A DNA stretch of 64,000 nucleotides from Sebastes aleutianus (taxonomy: Eukaryota; Chordata; Actinopteri; Perciformes; Sebastidae): assembly GCA_916700875.1 (NCBI GenBank), contig CAKAKS010000062.1, forward strand, positions 7,900,373-7,964,372, written 5' to 3'. Under the pieces are notes generated by a model. That model did not search any database and was not told the DNA's origin. It was given only the letters and a program-made list of their open reading frames with translations. The translations under genes and the position numbers were made by a program. This document shows, piece by piece, positions 35,801 through 48,060 of the stretch. How positions within the stretch are numbered: the first letter of the stretch is position 1; each line of letters begins with the position of its first letter.

Positions 35801-38800
35801 GTCTGAACCAATGTATCAGTTTTTCTTGCTTGGCAAGTTTACATGTTCTCTTTATATGTCTCTTTTCCAGTTCCCCGGTCACAACAGTGCACTGATGAGA
35901 GCACACCATCTAGGCCAAAAAGGCAAAGAGCAGCAGGTGACCTAACCACATTGTCTGTTTGGTTCCTGTCTGTTAACTATTTTTGACCTGGCTTATAATG
36001 TGGGGCACTGTGAAATATATAACCCTCACGGTGTCATGGGAGCCACCAGCCCATCTCGTGGCTAATGTTTTGTCATTATGCAAATTGTGCTGGTGTGTTT
36101 TAGAAGTCTATGTGTTTGTTAGACTGTTCCAGGCAGCCATTGGTCAGTCATATCAGTGTGTTATAGGAAAATCATTCAGCAGACTTTTGAAACATCACAC
36201 TGAACCAAATGTACGTTATTGTTATGTGATGATGCAGCGCAATTTTTTTTTTTTTAAATTAATCTTTGCTTAAAGTTCATTACCATGCAGCAATAATGTA
36301 ACAATGAAATCACATTGCACAGAAATGAATGGAAACCAATGGCTGCATGGAATGGTAGGAAAAAATGCATAAAAAAATGTACAGCATGCATTAAAGCTGC
36401 AGTTGGTAACTTTGAGCAAATATGATGAAATGTTATTTTTATAAAACGGTCTCTATATCCTGACAGTAGGGCATGATCTAATTTTACAGCTAAACAGTAC
36501 ACTACAAGATGTTTCTGAAAACATTTGAGAAATAGGTATAACAGTAACAGAATATTGATTCATATTTGATCAGCGCTGCCTAGTTTGACCATTTGATCAG
36601 AGTTTGCTTAGAGACTGCTCAGTTCGGATTGATTGTTTTTGCCATTAGGAGTACAGAAGATTGCACCACTCTCAGGAGTAGTAACAGTTTTATAAAAAGA
36701 ACTTTTTTAAAACTTGTTGCTTTTGTGGCTGCCTGCATGTGAGGTTAGATAAGAGAGATGTTGTAACGTTGGTCGTTTTTCATCTCTTGCAGGTCGACAA
36801 AAAACCAAAGGGGCACAGGCTGAGCCAACTGTCACTCAAGGTACATTTCTAATGTTTCTGCTGCTGCAATTCTTAGGGGAACACATAGACACTTTTTAAA
36901 CATTTAAAGGGACGATAATGCTTCGATGGTGAAAATAGAATATAATAATCATAACTGTTTTCATTAGTGTATAATCACCTGAAACTAAAAATTTGTGTTG
37001 TGTTTTCGTTAGCTTAGAATGTGCCCTTCCCATCTACATATGGGAGCGGGTCCTCTTCAAGGAGTCCACCATGTTTCTACAGTAGCCCAGAATGGACAAA
37101 CAAAACAGTGGCTCTAGATAGAGCTTTTCGCGTTTTTACGTTACCTGAAGGCCACCGTAGTTCTCCGACACACTTGGAAAGGGAAGAGTGAGCAAAGTGG
37201 TATTCAGTTGGTTGCAATCTGCAACCTCACCTCTATATGCCACTAAATCCTACACACTGCTCCTTTAAAGGGATGAGAAACATTTGATCATTGCTGCAAA
37301 TACATCAATTAATGACATACGAAATATCAGTTACCACACTGCACGGTAAAATGCTAATGTAATACGTTGCGTGCCGCTGTAATGTTTAAGATTATGTTTT
37401 AAACAGACCAAAACATCTGAGTGTTATGCACATGAGACTATATATAAATAAAATTACATTTGACAGACAAGGCAAACCACGTGATGTTGTTGGTTGGCTT
37501 TGCTTGACTCGGTTCCTTCATGGCATAGGAATGCAGATCGAGAAACAGGAAGTTAAATTGTGAAGTTGCCAGATGAGATCAGGCTGATAAACCAAAAGAA
37601 GAACTCTCACTCGACTTCCTCCAGATCGGTTTGGTGCTTGTTAGATATCCGATTTAGTTCTCACTATGATGAAAACTCCTGTCATTCCAGTTTAAAGTTA
37701 CTCACCGTACACAGTTGTAATCTGCCAGGACAATCATTCTTGTCTTTTAAGTCTGCTAAAATGAAAGTCTCAATCATGAGACAAAATCTTTGGATCTAAA
37801 TGCCTTGTTCTGCCCTTGGAAGACAAACTATCAGCTTGTTTTCCTTGTTCAACCTCCGTTGTTTTGGTACGCTCAAGATTAACAAACTCTGCTGGCAGAG
37901 AAAGATACAAATGTTGTCTCTGCTTCCTTTACAGGGTCAGAGCCAAGTCCAGCAGAGACCCCGGCAGACCCCTCAACCACTCCACCAAGAATCCTTCATC
38001 TCCATCCCTCCATTCAGTTCATCACCATCCCAGACGCCCCAGCATATCAGGTCATTAGACTTCCACACCCCAATACAGCTGCTACACCTACCTACATACT
38101 AGGTGAGTACGGTATTCACATATATACATACAATGTTGATTGTGTAGAGGAAATAAAGACTCAGTTGATATGCAGTTTTTTCATATTCATCGAGATACTT
38201 TTTCTTCCAAATTTTTCCTTCATAATCACATTCAATATCTGTTTTTGAGTCAATTAAGCATGTAGCCAGATAGACTGGGACTATTTTGTCTCTGTCAAGA
38301 TTACTGTATGTATCTAAAGGCATGCAGAGTCTCCCATGGCTCAGTCCTTTGTCCCCAAAAGGATTTGAAAATTTCAGACTTTGGCAACTGCTAGCGGTTG
38401 TATTAAAAAAGAACACTGCCACTGACAGCAATGCACACCATGTTATCATGCAACACTTGCTGGGATAAGCTTCTCTGAAGATTTGAGATGTTTTGTAAAT
38501 CTAATTCCACATCCTGATCTCCTCCCTATCTATGTCTGTTTTCATTTTAAAGGGGACATATCATGCTAATTTTCAGGTTCATACTTGTATTTTGGGTTTC
38601 TACTAGAATATGTTTACATACTTTAATGTTCAAAAAACACATTATTATACTCATACCGTCTGTCTGAATATACCTGTATTCACCCTCTGTCTGAAACACT
38701 CTGTTTTAGAAGAAAAATATGGTGCACCTTTGCAAAAGTAGTTCTCAAGCTGTGGGTGCTATATTCGAATGAACCTGCATGTGACATAGGAAGGGGAGCC

Positions 38801-41800
38801 AAATCTGAATGGCTTGTTGGATCACATATTTTGTGATCCAGGCAGCCCACAAAAACTAACTGGGTTGTCTTATTTCACATTTTGTGGGATGGTAGGCACT
38901 CCAGATACCCAAATATATAGTGTATAAGCACTGAAAAAACGATAACAAGTTTTTAATGATATGTCCCCTTTAAATTTTTCTTTTACATTTTCATGTATGT
39001 CTGTGTATTGCACATATACTGTAACAACAGTACATACTCTAACCCTTATTTCTAATACAGTTCCTGCTGCCTCACCACCCTTCAAACAACAAGTGCCACC
39101 ACTCTCCCCGAGTGAGTATAAAACTCTTTAACCTGGGATGTAATATGTGTGTGTGTCTGCCGTTCTCTACTTTTGTGCATGCATACAGAGATCTCATTCT
39201 GGTAGTGTTATGTAGGTTTTGGTTCCACATGTGCAGTTTTAGCTCTGCAACATGGAAACCACTCTCTACCAACTGCTGTATGTGTGAATGCAGTTCTTTT
39301 CTTGTGTTTGTAGCGGACGGTGCGGTAGTGCCAATCCAAATGAGCTCATCCCCAACGGGTACTTTGTCAGACACCGCTAGCAAAGCCGGTGTGCCCCCTT
39401 GGGCCTCACCCCTCTCCCCCAGCAATGGTGAGTACCAGCATCTGTCTGATTTCTTTCTCCTTGTGTGTAAATCACCTTGTAGAGTTATTGCCATGTTACA
39501 AATATCCTGACATGTTGCATTTCAGAGATATCTACGTCTAAGGAATCCCCTCTCCCTCAGTCTCCCACTGTCCTGGATACTCCACGTGAGTTACCACAAG
39601 CTTTTATTCCTCTCCCCTGCTTTGATGTAACAGTTCTTGAAGGTGCTACTACAATGAAAGTACTACTACTAAATCATGCTCTTTTTTGTAGAAGCAGATT
39701 CAAATTCAGTTGTATTTCTTTTTCAGAGGTTGTAAAGGACTACATTCAGGAAGCCAAAGCCCATATGAGTCAAACCTGCCAGGATATGGGGTCAGGCCTT
39801 AGCCTGACTTCTCATTACGTAGATGTGCAAGTGAGCCGGAGAGAAGTTCTTCGCTCTGGAAAAAACACAAATAAAGTCCTGGACAAGGAGCTAGTCATCA
39901 TGGGAGATACAGATCGGCAAAAAAGCTTGTTGGAGCAGAGTCAAGTAAGAGTTTCACTTTAGTTCGATAGAAAAACAGTTATCATCTTGTGCTTTTTGAA
40001 CACAGCCAAATTTAATACTGTAAAGTATTTTGATTTGTTTATATGACTAGTGAAATCACTGGCTTCTACTCACTGGTACCCTATATGTTTGTCTTTTTCC
40101 ACTCAGATCTTCGAAGGCTCAAATGGAGACAAACCCAAAAGCTACATTTTGCTACTCGGCAATGCTGGCATGGGAAAATCCACCCTGATCAGGAAACTGT
40201 GCCTTGACTGGTCTAAAGACTGCTTCCCACAGTTTGACTTTGTCTTCTTTTTAGACGGCAACGCACTCTCTTCAACGGAGGCGACCTTTAGCCTCCAGAC
40301 CCTCCTGTTAAATCTCTCCTCCTTTGTCCCTCCCTGCATGGACCCTGAAGCAGTGTACGCTCAAATCCTCGCAGCTCCTAAGCGCGTGCTCGTCATTTTT
40401 GATGGGTTCGGTGAGTTGCGGGACCTTGAAATTCTTCTCCAGACTCAAGAAAAAGACTTGGTAACGTCATTGCTGAAAGACAGTAAAGCACAGAGCTACA
40501 CAGTAAAACAGTTATATTCTGGCATCCTTCAGAGGCTCCTCCTTCCAGGCTGTACTCTTCTGCTCTCTACTCGACCAAGAGGCACCGCGAGCCAGCTACT
40601 CCGGCGGACGGACAGCCTTTTAGAGGTGTGTGGCTTCAACCCTGCAAACGTAGAGACATATTTGTCCCAGTACTTCACCGATCCTGACCTCAGAGCACCT
40701 GCTTTGGACTGCTTAAAAAACTGCAGCTATCTACGTCTCCTCTGCTGGAACCCTGGACTGTGTCGGTTGGTCTGCTTGGTTTTAGAGCAGTGCAAAAGTT
40801 CGGAGGCCCTACCGAGAACTTTAACTGGGCTCTGCCATCAAGTGCTTCGTCTGACAATGGAAAAGGACAGTAAGAGCTCGCCCTCGCAGGAGGAAACTCA
40901 ATCAGAAGTAGAAGAAACCCAGACGCAAATCTCGAATAGTTCTCAAGTGAGTAGGCGTCGCAAAACGTCCAGAGCACCGGTTCGCACTGGCTCTCGCACC
41001 CGAAGAGCAAGGGGGTCAAAAAGACAGGAGCTAGAGGAAGATGACGTTGATGGGGATGTAGATAGAACAAAAGAGAGAGAGTTGCTGTCCCAGCTGAGTT
41101 CTTTGGCCTGGGAGGGGGTGAAAGCAAACTCCTCCATCCTCCCCACAGGACGGACCATATCTGCCAAACTCAGGGCATTCGGCCACAGGACGGGGCTCTT
41201 CTTCTCTTACCACCTGAAGACGAGGCCGGTTGTCTCAAGTGGTGAGAGAGAGGGAGGAGGAAGAGAGGACATAGAAGAGACGGGAACAGGAGAGAAAGGA
41301 GAAAAGAGGGGAAACAAGGGGAGGACGGAAAGTGAAAAGGCTCAGACCGGTAACGACCACATCCTGTTGTGGGCCAACCCTTTCCTTCTGAGTTACCTGG
41401 CAGGCGTCCATTTGTCTTTGTCAAAGTAAGTTTCATTTGAAGAAAATAGTCTTCTTCTATGTTGTAAGACCATTCTAAGCTTTTAATCTGTCCCTTGATT
41501 GAAAATGAAAGAGCATATCCCTTTCCACTCCCAGCCTCTTTTCTCTTTTACTTTCATTGCTGCACCCTCTCTGAATTTCCCTGACTCTTTCCCACTTCCT
41601 GTTTCCCCAGGACCGTAACAGACCGTGCCTTCCTCCAGACCCTCCCTTTCCAGTCGAGCCAGAAGGGTCGTCGGCGGCCTCAAAGGGAGGAGCTCGAACT
41701 CACTCAGCAATTTGCAGCTGGGCTCCTGTTCCACAACATGACAGAGCTGCCAAGGCTTCACTCCTGCACAGAAACAGCATTCAGAGATATGGTGGCCGCC

Positions 41801-43328
41801 AAGCAGGCTTTAGTTACAAAACACCTCGAGGGTCTTTCCCACGGTGACCTAAGTTCCGCCCAGGTTCTGGAGGCTTGTCACTACGTTTATGAGGCGAGTT
41901 CCACGTGTGGTGATGGTAACAGAGACTGTGGCAGCGCACGATTAGTCGCTCACCTGGCGGCGAATCTTCCAGAAGTCTTGACATTTAACGGAGTTCCGCT
42001 CAAGCCGTCGGACGTGTTCGCCGTGCAGAACGTTCTGGAAAGGGGCGGAGCTGAAGGTAGAAGGTTCTGTTTGGATCTGGAGGATTCTGGGATACAGATT
42101 TCGGGACTCAGAACTCTGGTGGGGCTCAACAACATCAACACATACAGGTACTGGTTACAATTCACTTCTCAAAAAGCTGCTTGATATCAATTGAGTTTGT
42201 TAAAGAAGACCTATTATGCTTATTTTCAAGTGCACACTTTTGGAGTATTTGGGGTTTCTATTAGAGCATGTTTACATGCTTTAATGCTGCAAAAAACACT
42301 TTATTTTTCTCATACCGGCTGTGCTGCAGCTCCTCTTTTCACCCTGTGTCTGTAATGCTCTGTTTGTGTCCCTGCCCCCCCCTCCTCCCGAAAAGCCCAG
42401 TCTGCTCTGATTGGTCAGCTGGCCCACTCTGTTGTGATTGGTCAACCAAACCAAATTCTTCAGACTCCTCTCCAGCTCCGCTCTAACTAGCTTTGTTTGA
42501 GGATGTGCCAAACTAGCCGCTAGGCCGATATTATGCAAATGTGTTACTTGGTGACATCAATACGTTACGCAAAAGGCAGGACTTCAAGCGAGGTGTTTTT
42601 CAGGCAGTTCAGGAGCAGTGTTTCTGTGGAGGAGAGTAGCTCCCTTTGGTGTGGACTTTGGGCTTTGTAACTTTGAAAACCTCTTACATGCACAAAACAC
42701 AATGTAGCACACTAAAGGAAAGAGAAAAAGCACAAAAACATTATAGGTCCTCTTTAAACATCTTCCCCAAACAGTGATTGTCCAATCATAGCTAAGCAAC
42801 CCATAATAAGGATAGGTCTGTCAAGCTTTGGATTGATCCACAATCTGAAGCAGATTTCATGGGGCTGTAGTAAGAGCGATACTTAGCATTTAAATTGTTT
42901 AAACTGTGGTAGCAATGTGTCATTTTTATGTCTGGCTAACTACTGCACTGCCTACGGTAGTAAACATGTTACTTCCAAGGCTAATGAGCATTATACTATA
43001 GCATAAACATACATTATAATAATTATATAATTCAAATAGAGCCCTGTATTTTTTGAGAATGTATTCCTTCATCAGTGTCAGATGATGTTCCCTTGATAAC
43101 AACATCAACCCCTTGGTTGTCTTATAGGGCATGCATTGCTGATGTCATCACCTTATGGGAGCAGCTGGAGCAGAGTGGCGAAGAAGGGCTCCTACAAGGG
43201 TCTGTGTCCAAATTCAAGATCCACCCTCTGAAAGCCACACAGGTGTGTCACATAGAGCACCTGGCAAAGCTGGTGAACATCCATACGCACAAGAGGCTGT
43301 CGGACAGGTAACACACCACACACACACA

Positions 43329-43367
<39 letters not shown>

Positions 43368-46300
43368 ACACTTTACAACATACAAACTATATGTGTCTGA
43401 CAGTTGAAGTGTGCGTTGTGTTTACTCGTAGTTCCAGCCAATCAGATTCCATCCTGGCGGAGGGAGTACCAGCAGTCAGAGAGCTACACAAGCTGGAGTT
43501 GGGGTGAGTAACTCCGACATTTGAACTGATGATGATGATGATGATGATGATGACTAGGGCTGAACGATTTTGAAAAATATGCAATTGAGATCATTTTGAC
43601 TGATATTGCAATTGCATTATTATTTGTTATATCAGAGGGAATGATCATTTTTACATAATTATTCTAATTTTCATTGAAAAACATGATGAATATGATGTGT
43701 AATAATAATAATAATAGGCTTTATTTATATTGCGCTTTTTAAAAACAAGTTTACAAAGTGCTTCCAGACATCCCAGATAAACAGAAAATACGCAGTGCAA
43801 TTACAAATTATTAGATATGAGACAATAAATAAGAATGAATAAATGAATAAAAGCATAAAACAAAAAGAGAAACTCCAATTAAAAGCTGTTTTATATATAT
43901 AAAAAAAAGTTTTTAAACCAGTTTTAAAAGAGGACAGTTTAAAAGAGGTAGTTTTGTCTCATTACTAATGGAAGGTTATTCGAGGTAGTCCAGGATATCT
44001 GTGCAGCACAACAATATTTAATATAAATTGGTATTTCGACTCAAATTTCGCCTTTAACAAATATTGTGCCTCCTACGATTTGAAAATTGCTGTAGGCCAT
44101 ATTGCAATTTTGTTATAATTTTGATTAAGTGTGCAGCTCTAATGATGATGATGATGAAGATATTATCTTTCTCTCTAGGCTTGGTCCAGAGAAAGGTCCC
44201 CTGGTTCTCCCCAAGCTGTGGGAGCTCCTGCCAGGTCTACATGACCTACAGCACTTAGAGTAAATATACACACCTTTACTTCTAATTCTCTCTCAGTGCA
44301 TCTATCTCGCTGTGTTTATGTGTTTGTTTCTAGTGTCTCATTGTTCTCTCTCTCTCTCTCTCTCCTCCTTCAGTCTAGAGAACAGTAAGATAGGCGACAA
44401 AGGAGCAGAGAAACTGGCCGATGTTTTAGTCTCGCTTGGTTCCCTTGAGATACTCAAGTGAGTGTTCCTTTCTCATCCTGTACAACATAGTACAATATTG
44501 ATGTACATTGTATGTGTGTTTACCCTCTCCTTCTGGTTTCTAGTCTGTCACAGAACTGTATAGGAGACCAGGGGGTGAAGAATCTGGCAACCATGCTGAG
44601 GGATCTGCCCAAACTGCACTGTTTAAGGTATATAATACACACACATATACCTAAACAACAACACCCACAGTGGCACATACGGTGTAGACCCACAGAATCT
44701 CACTTCCCTCTTTCCTCCCTTTATTTTTTTCCAGTCTCTACAGTAACGTGATTTCTGACGAAGGGGCAGAGACTTTAGCAGCTGTCCTCCCACACATGGC
44801 TTCGCTCACTGACCTGGAGTAAGACTATATAATGTCATATATAAGCATATACATACTGTATATGATTTATATGTGTATGTGTCTGCTTTGATGTGTATCC
44901 CAGCAACAAATATCTTGTAGAAATACTGAGTAATACCTCACCATTTATTTAAGTAATGAGAAAATTTACTATATATGTATTTTGTACTGAATTTAAGTTT
45001 CATCAGACCTTCAACAGACAGAAATTGAAACTCCCACACACACACACACACACACGCACACACAGATCAAAAGAGGAACCAGTGAACTATGATTAGACAC
45101 AAGTGAATGTTGATCAGCTGATCTGTTGGTCTGTAGTCACTAATATGTTGACAAAATGATGTGTTTACATGGATTTATTGTCACTATCCAGTAGATATGA
45201 TAGTACACATTGAGGATATTGATATTTACACTGTTTTGTGTTTGACAGCGTGAAGTTTAACAAGCTGACAGATGTTGGAGCACAGAGCCTGGGAGCCAGT
45301 CTGAGAAACTGTAGACAAATGAAGACTTTGAGGTGAGAAAACCTGGTTGTGTGATCAACGTCATGTTGTCCAGTACACTCTTTTTTAGGCAAGATGTTTA
45401 ACTTCGGTGTTTTTAAACCTGGACCCTATTTTCCCATGTTTCTGTGTCTAAGTGTCTAATGGGGACAACAATTTCTGAAAGTGGTCCAGTATTGAGGGAA
45501 AACGCTGTAACCTGCAGCCGCGAAACGAGTTATGAGGGCAAGTGAGCAGCGTCAATGTAACGTTACATCCACGAAAAGTGCTTGTTTTTTTCTGACAGGC
45601 TCAGATTGTTATTATAAGTGTCTGACGGCATTATGGAAAGAGCCCTACAGAGAAATAAACATATTTCTTACCTTTTGCTTGATCCGTTTTGTTTGTTATC
45701 GTGTCCAAGTCCCGCTCAAGGAGAAGTGTTGTGAAATCTAAATATCTGTATACTCTAGCTCAAATAAATACGGGCGGCCATCAAATTCAATGACCTCATC
45801 AACATTGTGGAAATCATCTAAATATTCAGCCATGACATTGAAAATCTTTTAGATAACACTAAGCTACACTTTCTGTACTCCAACCCAACAAACTCTGCCC
45901 GCCTGGCACTCGCAGTGTTTCAACCATGGATGTATTCCACTATTCCACCGTTGTCTTCCAGCAGCAAGTCACCTCGCAGAATGAGACTTCACCTTGAGCG
46001 AGACTCTTTCCATAATGTCAGACACTTATAATAACAATCAGAGCCTGTCGTGGCAAAAACAAGCAGTGGACGTAAATGACGGTGTACGCTTGCCCCATTG
46101 GGTTTACATTGCAGCCCGTGAACGGCTGCCGTCTACGGCGCTCTCCCTCAATACTGGCCCAATTTCAGAAATGATTGTTCATATTCGTCAGTTAGAAACA
46201 AAAACATGGGACAATAGTGTCCAGGTTGAAAAATAGTTACCCTTTAATAGTTCCACAACCAAAACTAAAGTACTGTTATCTAGTTTCCTTTCCTAGCATA

Positions 46301-46415
46301 TTACATCATTGTATCTCTTTCCATCTCATCCTATCACAGGATGTGGAACCAGTGCATTCCCTACGGAGTGTTTGAGAGACTTCAACAGCAGGACAACCGG
46401 ATCCGTTCGCAGTAG
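32822..46415 (+). CDS. ciita: ciita, MHC class II transactivator (NLR family), common body, complete
   Basis: Coding exons: 32822-32876 (exon from 32814), 34371-34448, 34591-34653, 35577-35681, 35871-35936, 36793-36840, 37935-38102, 39061-39111, 39314-39427, 39526-39585, 39727-39944, 40107-41425, 41611-42147, 43128-43307, 43432-43503, 44179-44259, 44374-44457, 44544-44627, 44735-44818, 45249-45332, 46340-46415 (TAG). All phases join: 3627 nt, 1208 residues (human ~1130). CIITA is a non-DNA-binding nuclear co-activator that docks on the RFX/CREB/NF-Y enhanceosome at MHC class II promoters. In order: acidic domain (residues 1-~65; SSFWGDLPDECLTEIL, NDDDEL, DESFW); basic/P-S-T-rich linker with RRKRAR and RPKRQR; NACHT with Walker A GNAGMGKST at 360-368 and Walker B VLVIFDGFGEL at 436-446; winged-helix/linker exons; C-terminal LRRs. 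Strongly supported by domain order and synteny with dexi and clec16a. Confidence 0.95.
33190..33770. mobile_element. MITE with ~100-bp imperfect inverted ends
   Basis: The left part (33240-33275, catagatgtgggtcagtagg) is inverted at 33690-33712 (ctactgacccacatctatgg). The match extends outward to accagacgattcag / ctaatcggctgacc. In ciita intron 2. Confidence 0.6.
34696..35037. mobile_element. composite: ~150-bp palindrome joined to a TTATTACACGGCT-ended MITE
   Basis: 34696-34760 is mirrored in reverse complement at 34785-34848 (for example gtcattgttgtgaaataaac / gtttatttcacaacaatgac), so the single strand would fold into a long hairpin. It runs directly into an element starting TTATTACACGGCT (about 34847) and ending AGCCGTGTAATAA (about 35036). 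The palindrome begins 43 bp after the donor of ciita exon 34591-34653. Confidence 0.75.
36395..36660. mobile_element. TTAA element of the CTGCAGTGGGTAG family, truncated copy C
   Basis: TTAA (36391-36394) then AGCTGCAGTTGGTAAC, followed by sequence shared with 20440-20700 and 21240-21560. The right end is missing. Confidence 0.65.
36908..37264. mobile_element. TTAA-bounded MITE, copy 2 of the 15404-16027 family
   Basis: TTAA at 36904-36907 and 37265-37268. Shares tttctacagtagcccagaa and the ataatcacctgaa segment with copy 1. In the ciita intron between 36840 and 37935. Confidence 0.7.
38551..38969. mobile_element. TTAA-bounded MITE with perfect 14-bp inverted ends
   Basis: TTAA (38547-38550), AGGGGACATATCAT, 419 bp, ATGATATGTCCCCT, TTAA (38970-38973). 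The ends are identical, the youngest-looking of the TTAA elements here. In ciita, between exons 37935-38102 and 39061-39111. Confidence 0.85.
40107..41425 (+). other. ciita: ciita NACHT exon (1319 nt)
   Basis: A single large exon, as is usual for NLR NACHT domains. Walker A, Walker B and a sensor-like LLLSTRPRG segment are intact. After the NACHT core come two low-complexity stretches: a Lys/Arg-rich then Asp/Glu-rich run at about 40860-41080, and a Gly/Glu/Lys-rich run at about 41240-41340. Neither is in the human protein as remembered; they help explain the extra length. Confidence 0.85.
42204..42753. mobile_element. TTAA-bounded MITE (AGAAGACCTATTATGC ends)
   Basis: TTAA at 42200-42203 and 42754-42757; inverted ends match 13 of 16. 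Internal words (ctcataccggctgtgctgca, accctgtgtctgtaatgctctg) resemble those of 38551-38969. It starts 57 bp after a ciita donor. Confidence 0.8.
43311..43364. repeat. (CA)n microsatellite
   Basis: Starts 3 bp after the donor GT of the ciita exon 43128-43307. Likely length-variable so close to a splice site. Confidence 0.95.
43555..44141. mobile_element. hAT-like MITE with TAGGGCTG / CAGCTCTA ends, with an inner insertion
   Basis: Starts TAGGGCTGAACGATTTTG within a GAT repeat and ends CAGCTCTA before another GAT run, suggesting insertion into a GAT microsatellite. The middle (about 43705-43900; ggctttatttatattgcgct) looks like a separate SINE-type insertion. Confidence 0.6.
44374..45332 (+). 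other. ciita: ciita leucine-rich repeat exons, four of exactly 84 nt
   Basis: Exons 44374-44457, 44544-44627, 44735-44818 and 45249-45332 each encode one 28-residue ribonuclease-inhibitor-type LRR with the same phase (for example LENSKIGDKGAEKLADVL, LSQNCIGDQGVKNLATML). The exon 44179-44259 ahead of them (81 nt) and the last exon cap the array. One repeat per exon is the classical NLR arrangement. Confidence 0.9.
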
Positions 46416-46548
46416 AACAATATGAAACCTCTACAACAGGGCTATGGACTTTTAATCGTGCATCTCACGCGTACATGTTTACACTACACAATACATTTTC
46501 CAAAGCAAGTTTGTTTAAGAACAGGAACAGGAACAAAGAGAGAGTTAA

Positions 46549-46551
<3 letters not shown>

Positions 46552-46592
<41 letters not shown>
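46552..46592. repeat. (GA)n microsatellite in the ciita 3' UTR
   Basis: Pure GA run 137 bp after the ciita stop codon. Confidence 0.95.
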
Positions 46593-46597
<5 letters not shown>

Positions 46598-46921
46598 ACA
46601 TGAAAACAAACCAAAAATGGAAAATTCTTCGCTGCTTTATTCAACAGTTACCACTTGGCGCTACAACAGGGAATGATTCAGCATTACACAGTGCTGCATG
46701 TGTGTACTGTATGAGTGTGTGGTACAAACTCAAAAAGCCTATTTGCACTATGATACTTGTCTTTATTATAGATGTGTTTCCTGTCTGTCATCGCCCTAGA
46801 GGCCTGCTGTCCTGTATTTGATGTGCGTTCTTTTATTGCGACTTTAACAGTATTTTTGTTTGCACTGACTCTGTGGCTGTAAATGATGGATTGCTTAACA
46901 ATCACTTGGCACTTTAATATA

Positions 46922-46927
46922 AATAAA
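46922..46927 (+). terminator. ciita polyadenylation signal AATAAA
   Basis: Canonical hexamer in tttaatataaataaaatttt, about 510 bp after the stop, followed by TG/T-rich sequence. Confidence 0.6.
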
Positions 46928-48054
46928 ATTTTTCATGTTGTCACCTGATGCATTATTTTCTTTCCTCTTTTTTTTTTTCCACTAATCATTTGACGTGTTT
47001 ACTGAATTCATCTGGTTATTAACAACTTCTTTTCGCTTCCTTCCCAATAGGTTTCTGTTCTCTATTTTTATGCAAACTGACCTTTAAAGTGTTAAAGTGT
47101 CTGAAACTCTGCGTAGTTGATCATATAACTCTATTTGCATTAAGCCATGTGTTACTGACTGTACAAAGTGAGGGCAGGCTTTCCCCAATTGTGACATCAT
47201 GGTAAAATAAGGGGAAAAACTGAACTTTACTGACAACATAAATACTAATCACTTAACACTTGTCATGTTCCTTTAAGTGAGCTCAGATGTCTCTTGAGAT
47301 TTATATTACATTCTTAGCAGAAAGCTTGTGTTACGAACTGGGGGTGTGGAGTTTGAGACACATAGACATCTACCAGACAGGGAGGCTGTTGAGTTGCATT
47401 ATGGGAAATGAAGGATCCAGTGCTTTGGTGGCTTGACCCATATTTGAGACTATAAATTAGGATAACTGACACTGACATTTTTATTTTGACAATTACTTTT
47501 CTGATCTGTCTCTTGTAAGTCCCCCAGCATTATGGAAGAGGACTACTAAATCGCTACGGCAATCCTTTAAAAGTGAGATTAAACAAAAATAAGCTCAAAT
47601 ATAAGAGAATCACAGGTATTTCCAACAAGTTTGGACATTTGGACCTGGTTCCACCAGACCTCTGAAACCTCCACCCACTTCTTAGATTTGTTCATCAGTT
47701 CAAATGAATGAATGAACTGAACCAAAATGCTAATCTGGCTCATTTGGGCAATGTTTGACTTGCAAATTAAACCGAGGATGAGGATCGCCATCTCATCGGT
47801 TGAGGATTTTCTTTATCAAACACCAGCAGCATCAAAGCGTTCCACCAACCTCCTGTTGTTGTCTGGTGCACTGATGCTCTCTTGTGGACAAAATGTAAAA
47901 GTGACACCAAAAGAACACATGGTAACAAGTAAACAGATCAACAAGTCCACTTTAAAAGAACAACTTTTCCATCTACAACAAGATAACCAATGAACACACA
48001 TCCAAAAAAGGGAGAGTCGAAGTAAGAGGCAAAAAAGCTGGCATTCTCTCAAAG

Positions 48055-48060
48055 TTTATT
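48055..48060 (-). terminator. possible dexi polyadenylation signal (minus AATAAA)
   Basis: tttatt on + reads AATAAA on -. If used, dexi has a ~2.9-kb 3' UTR (48.05-50.99 kb). No other gene is recognised in that stretch, which contains no obvious transposon. Weak evidence. Confidence 0.3.

Noticed and set aside
39072..39494. 140-codon minus-strand frame
   Set aside because: Shadow of ciita exons 39061-39111 and 39314-39427 on the other strand.
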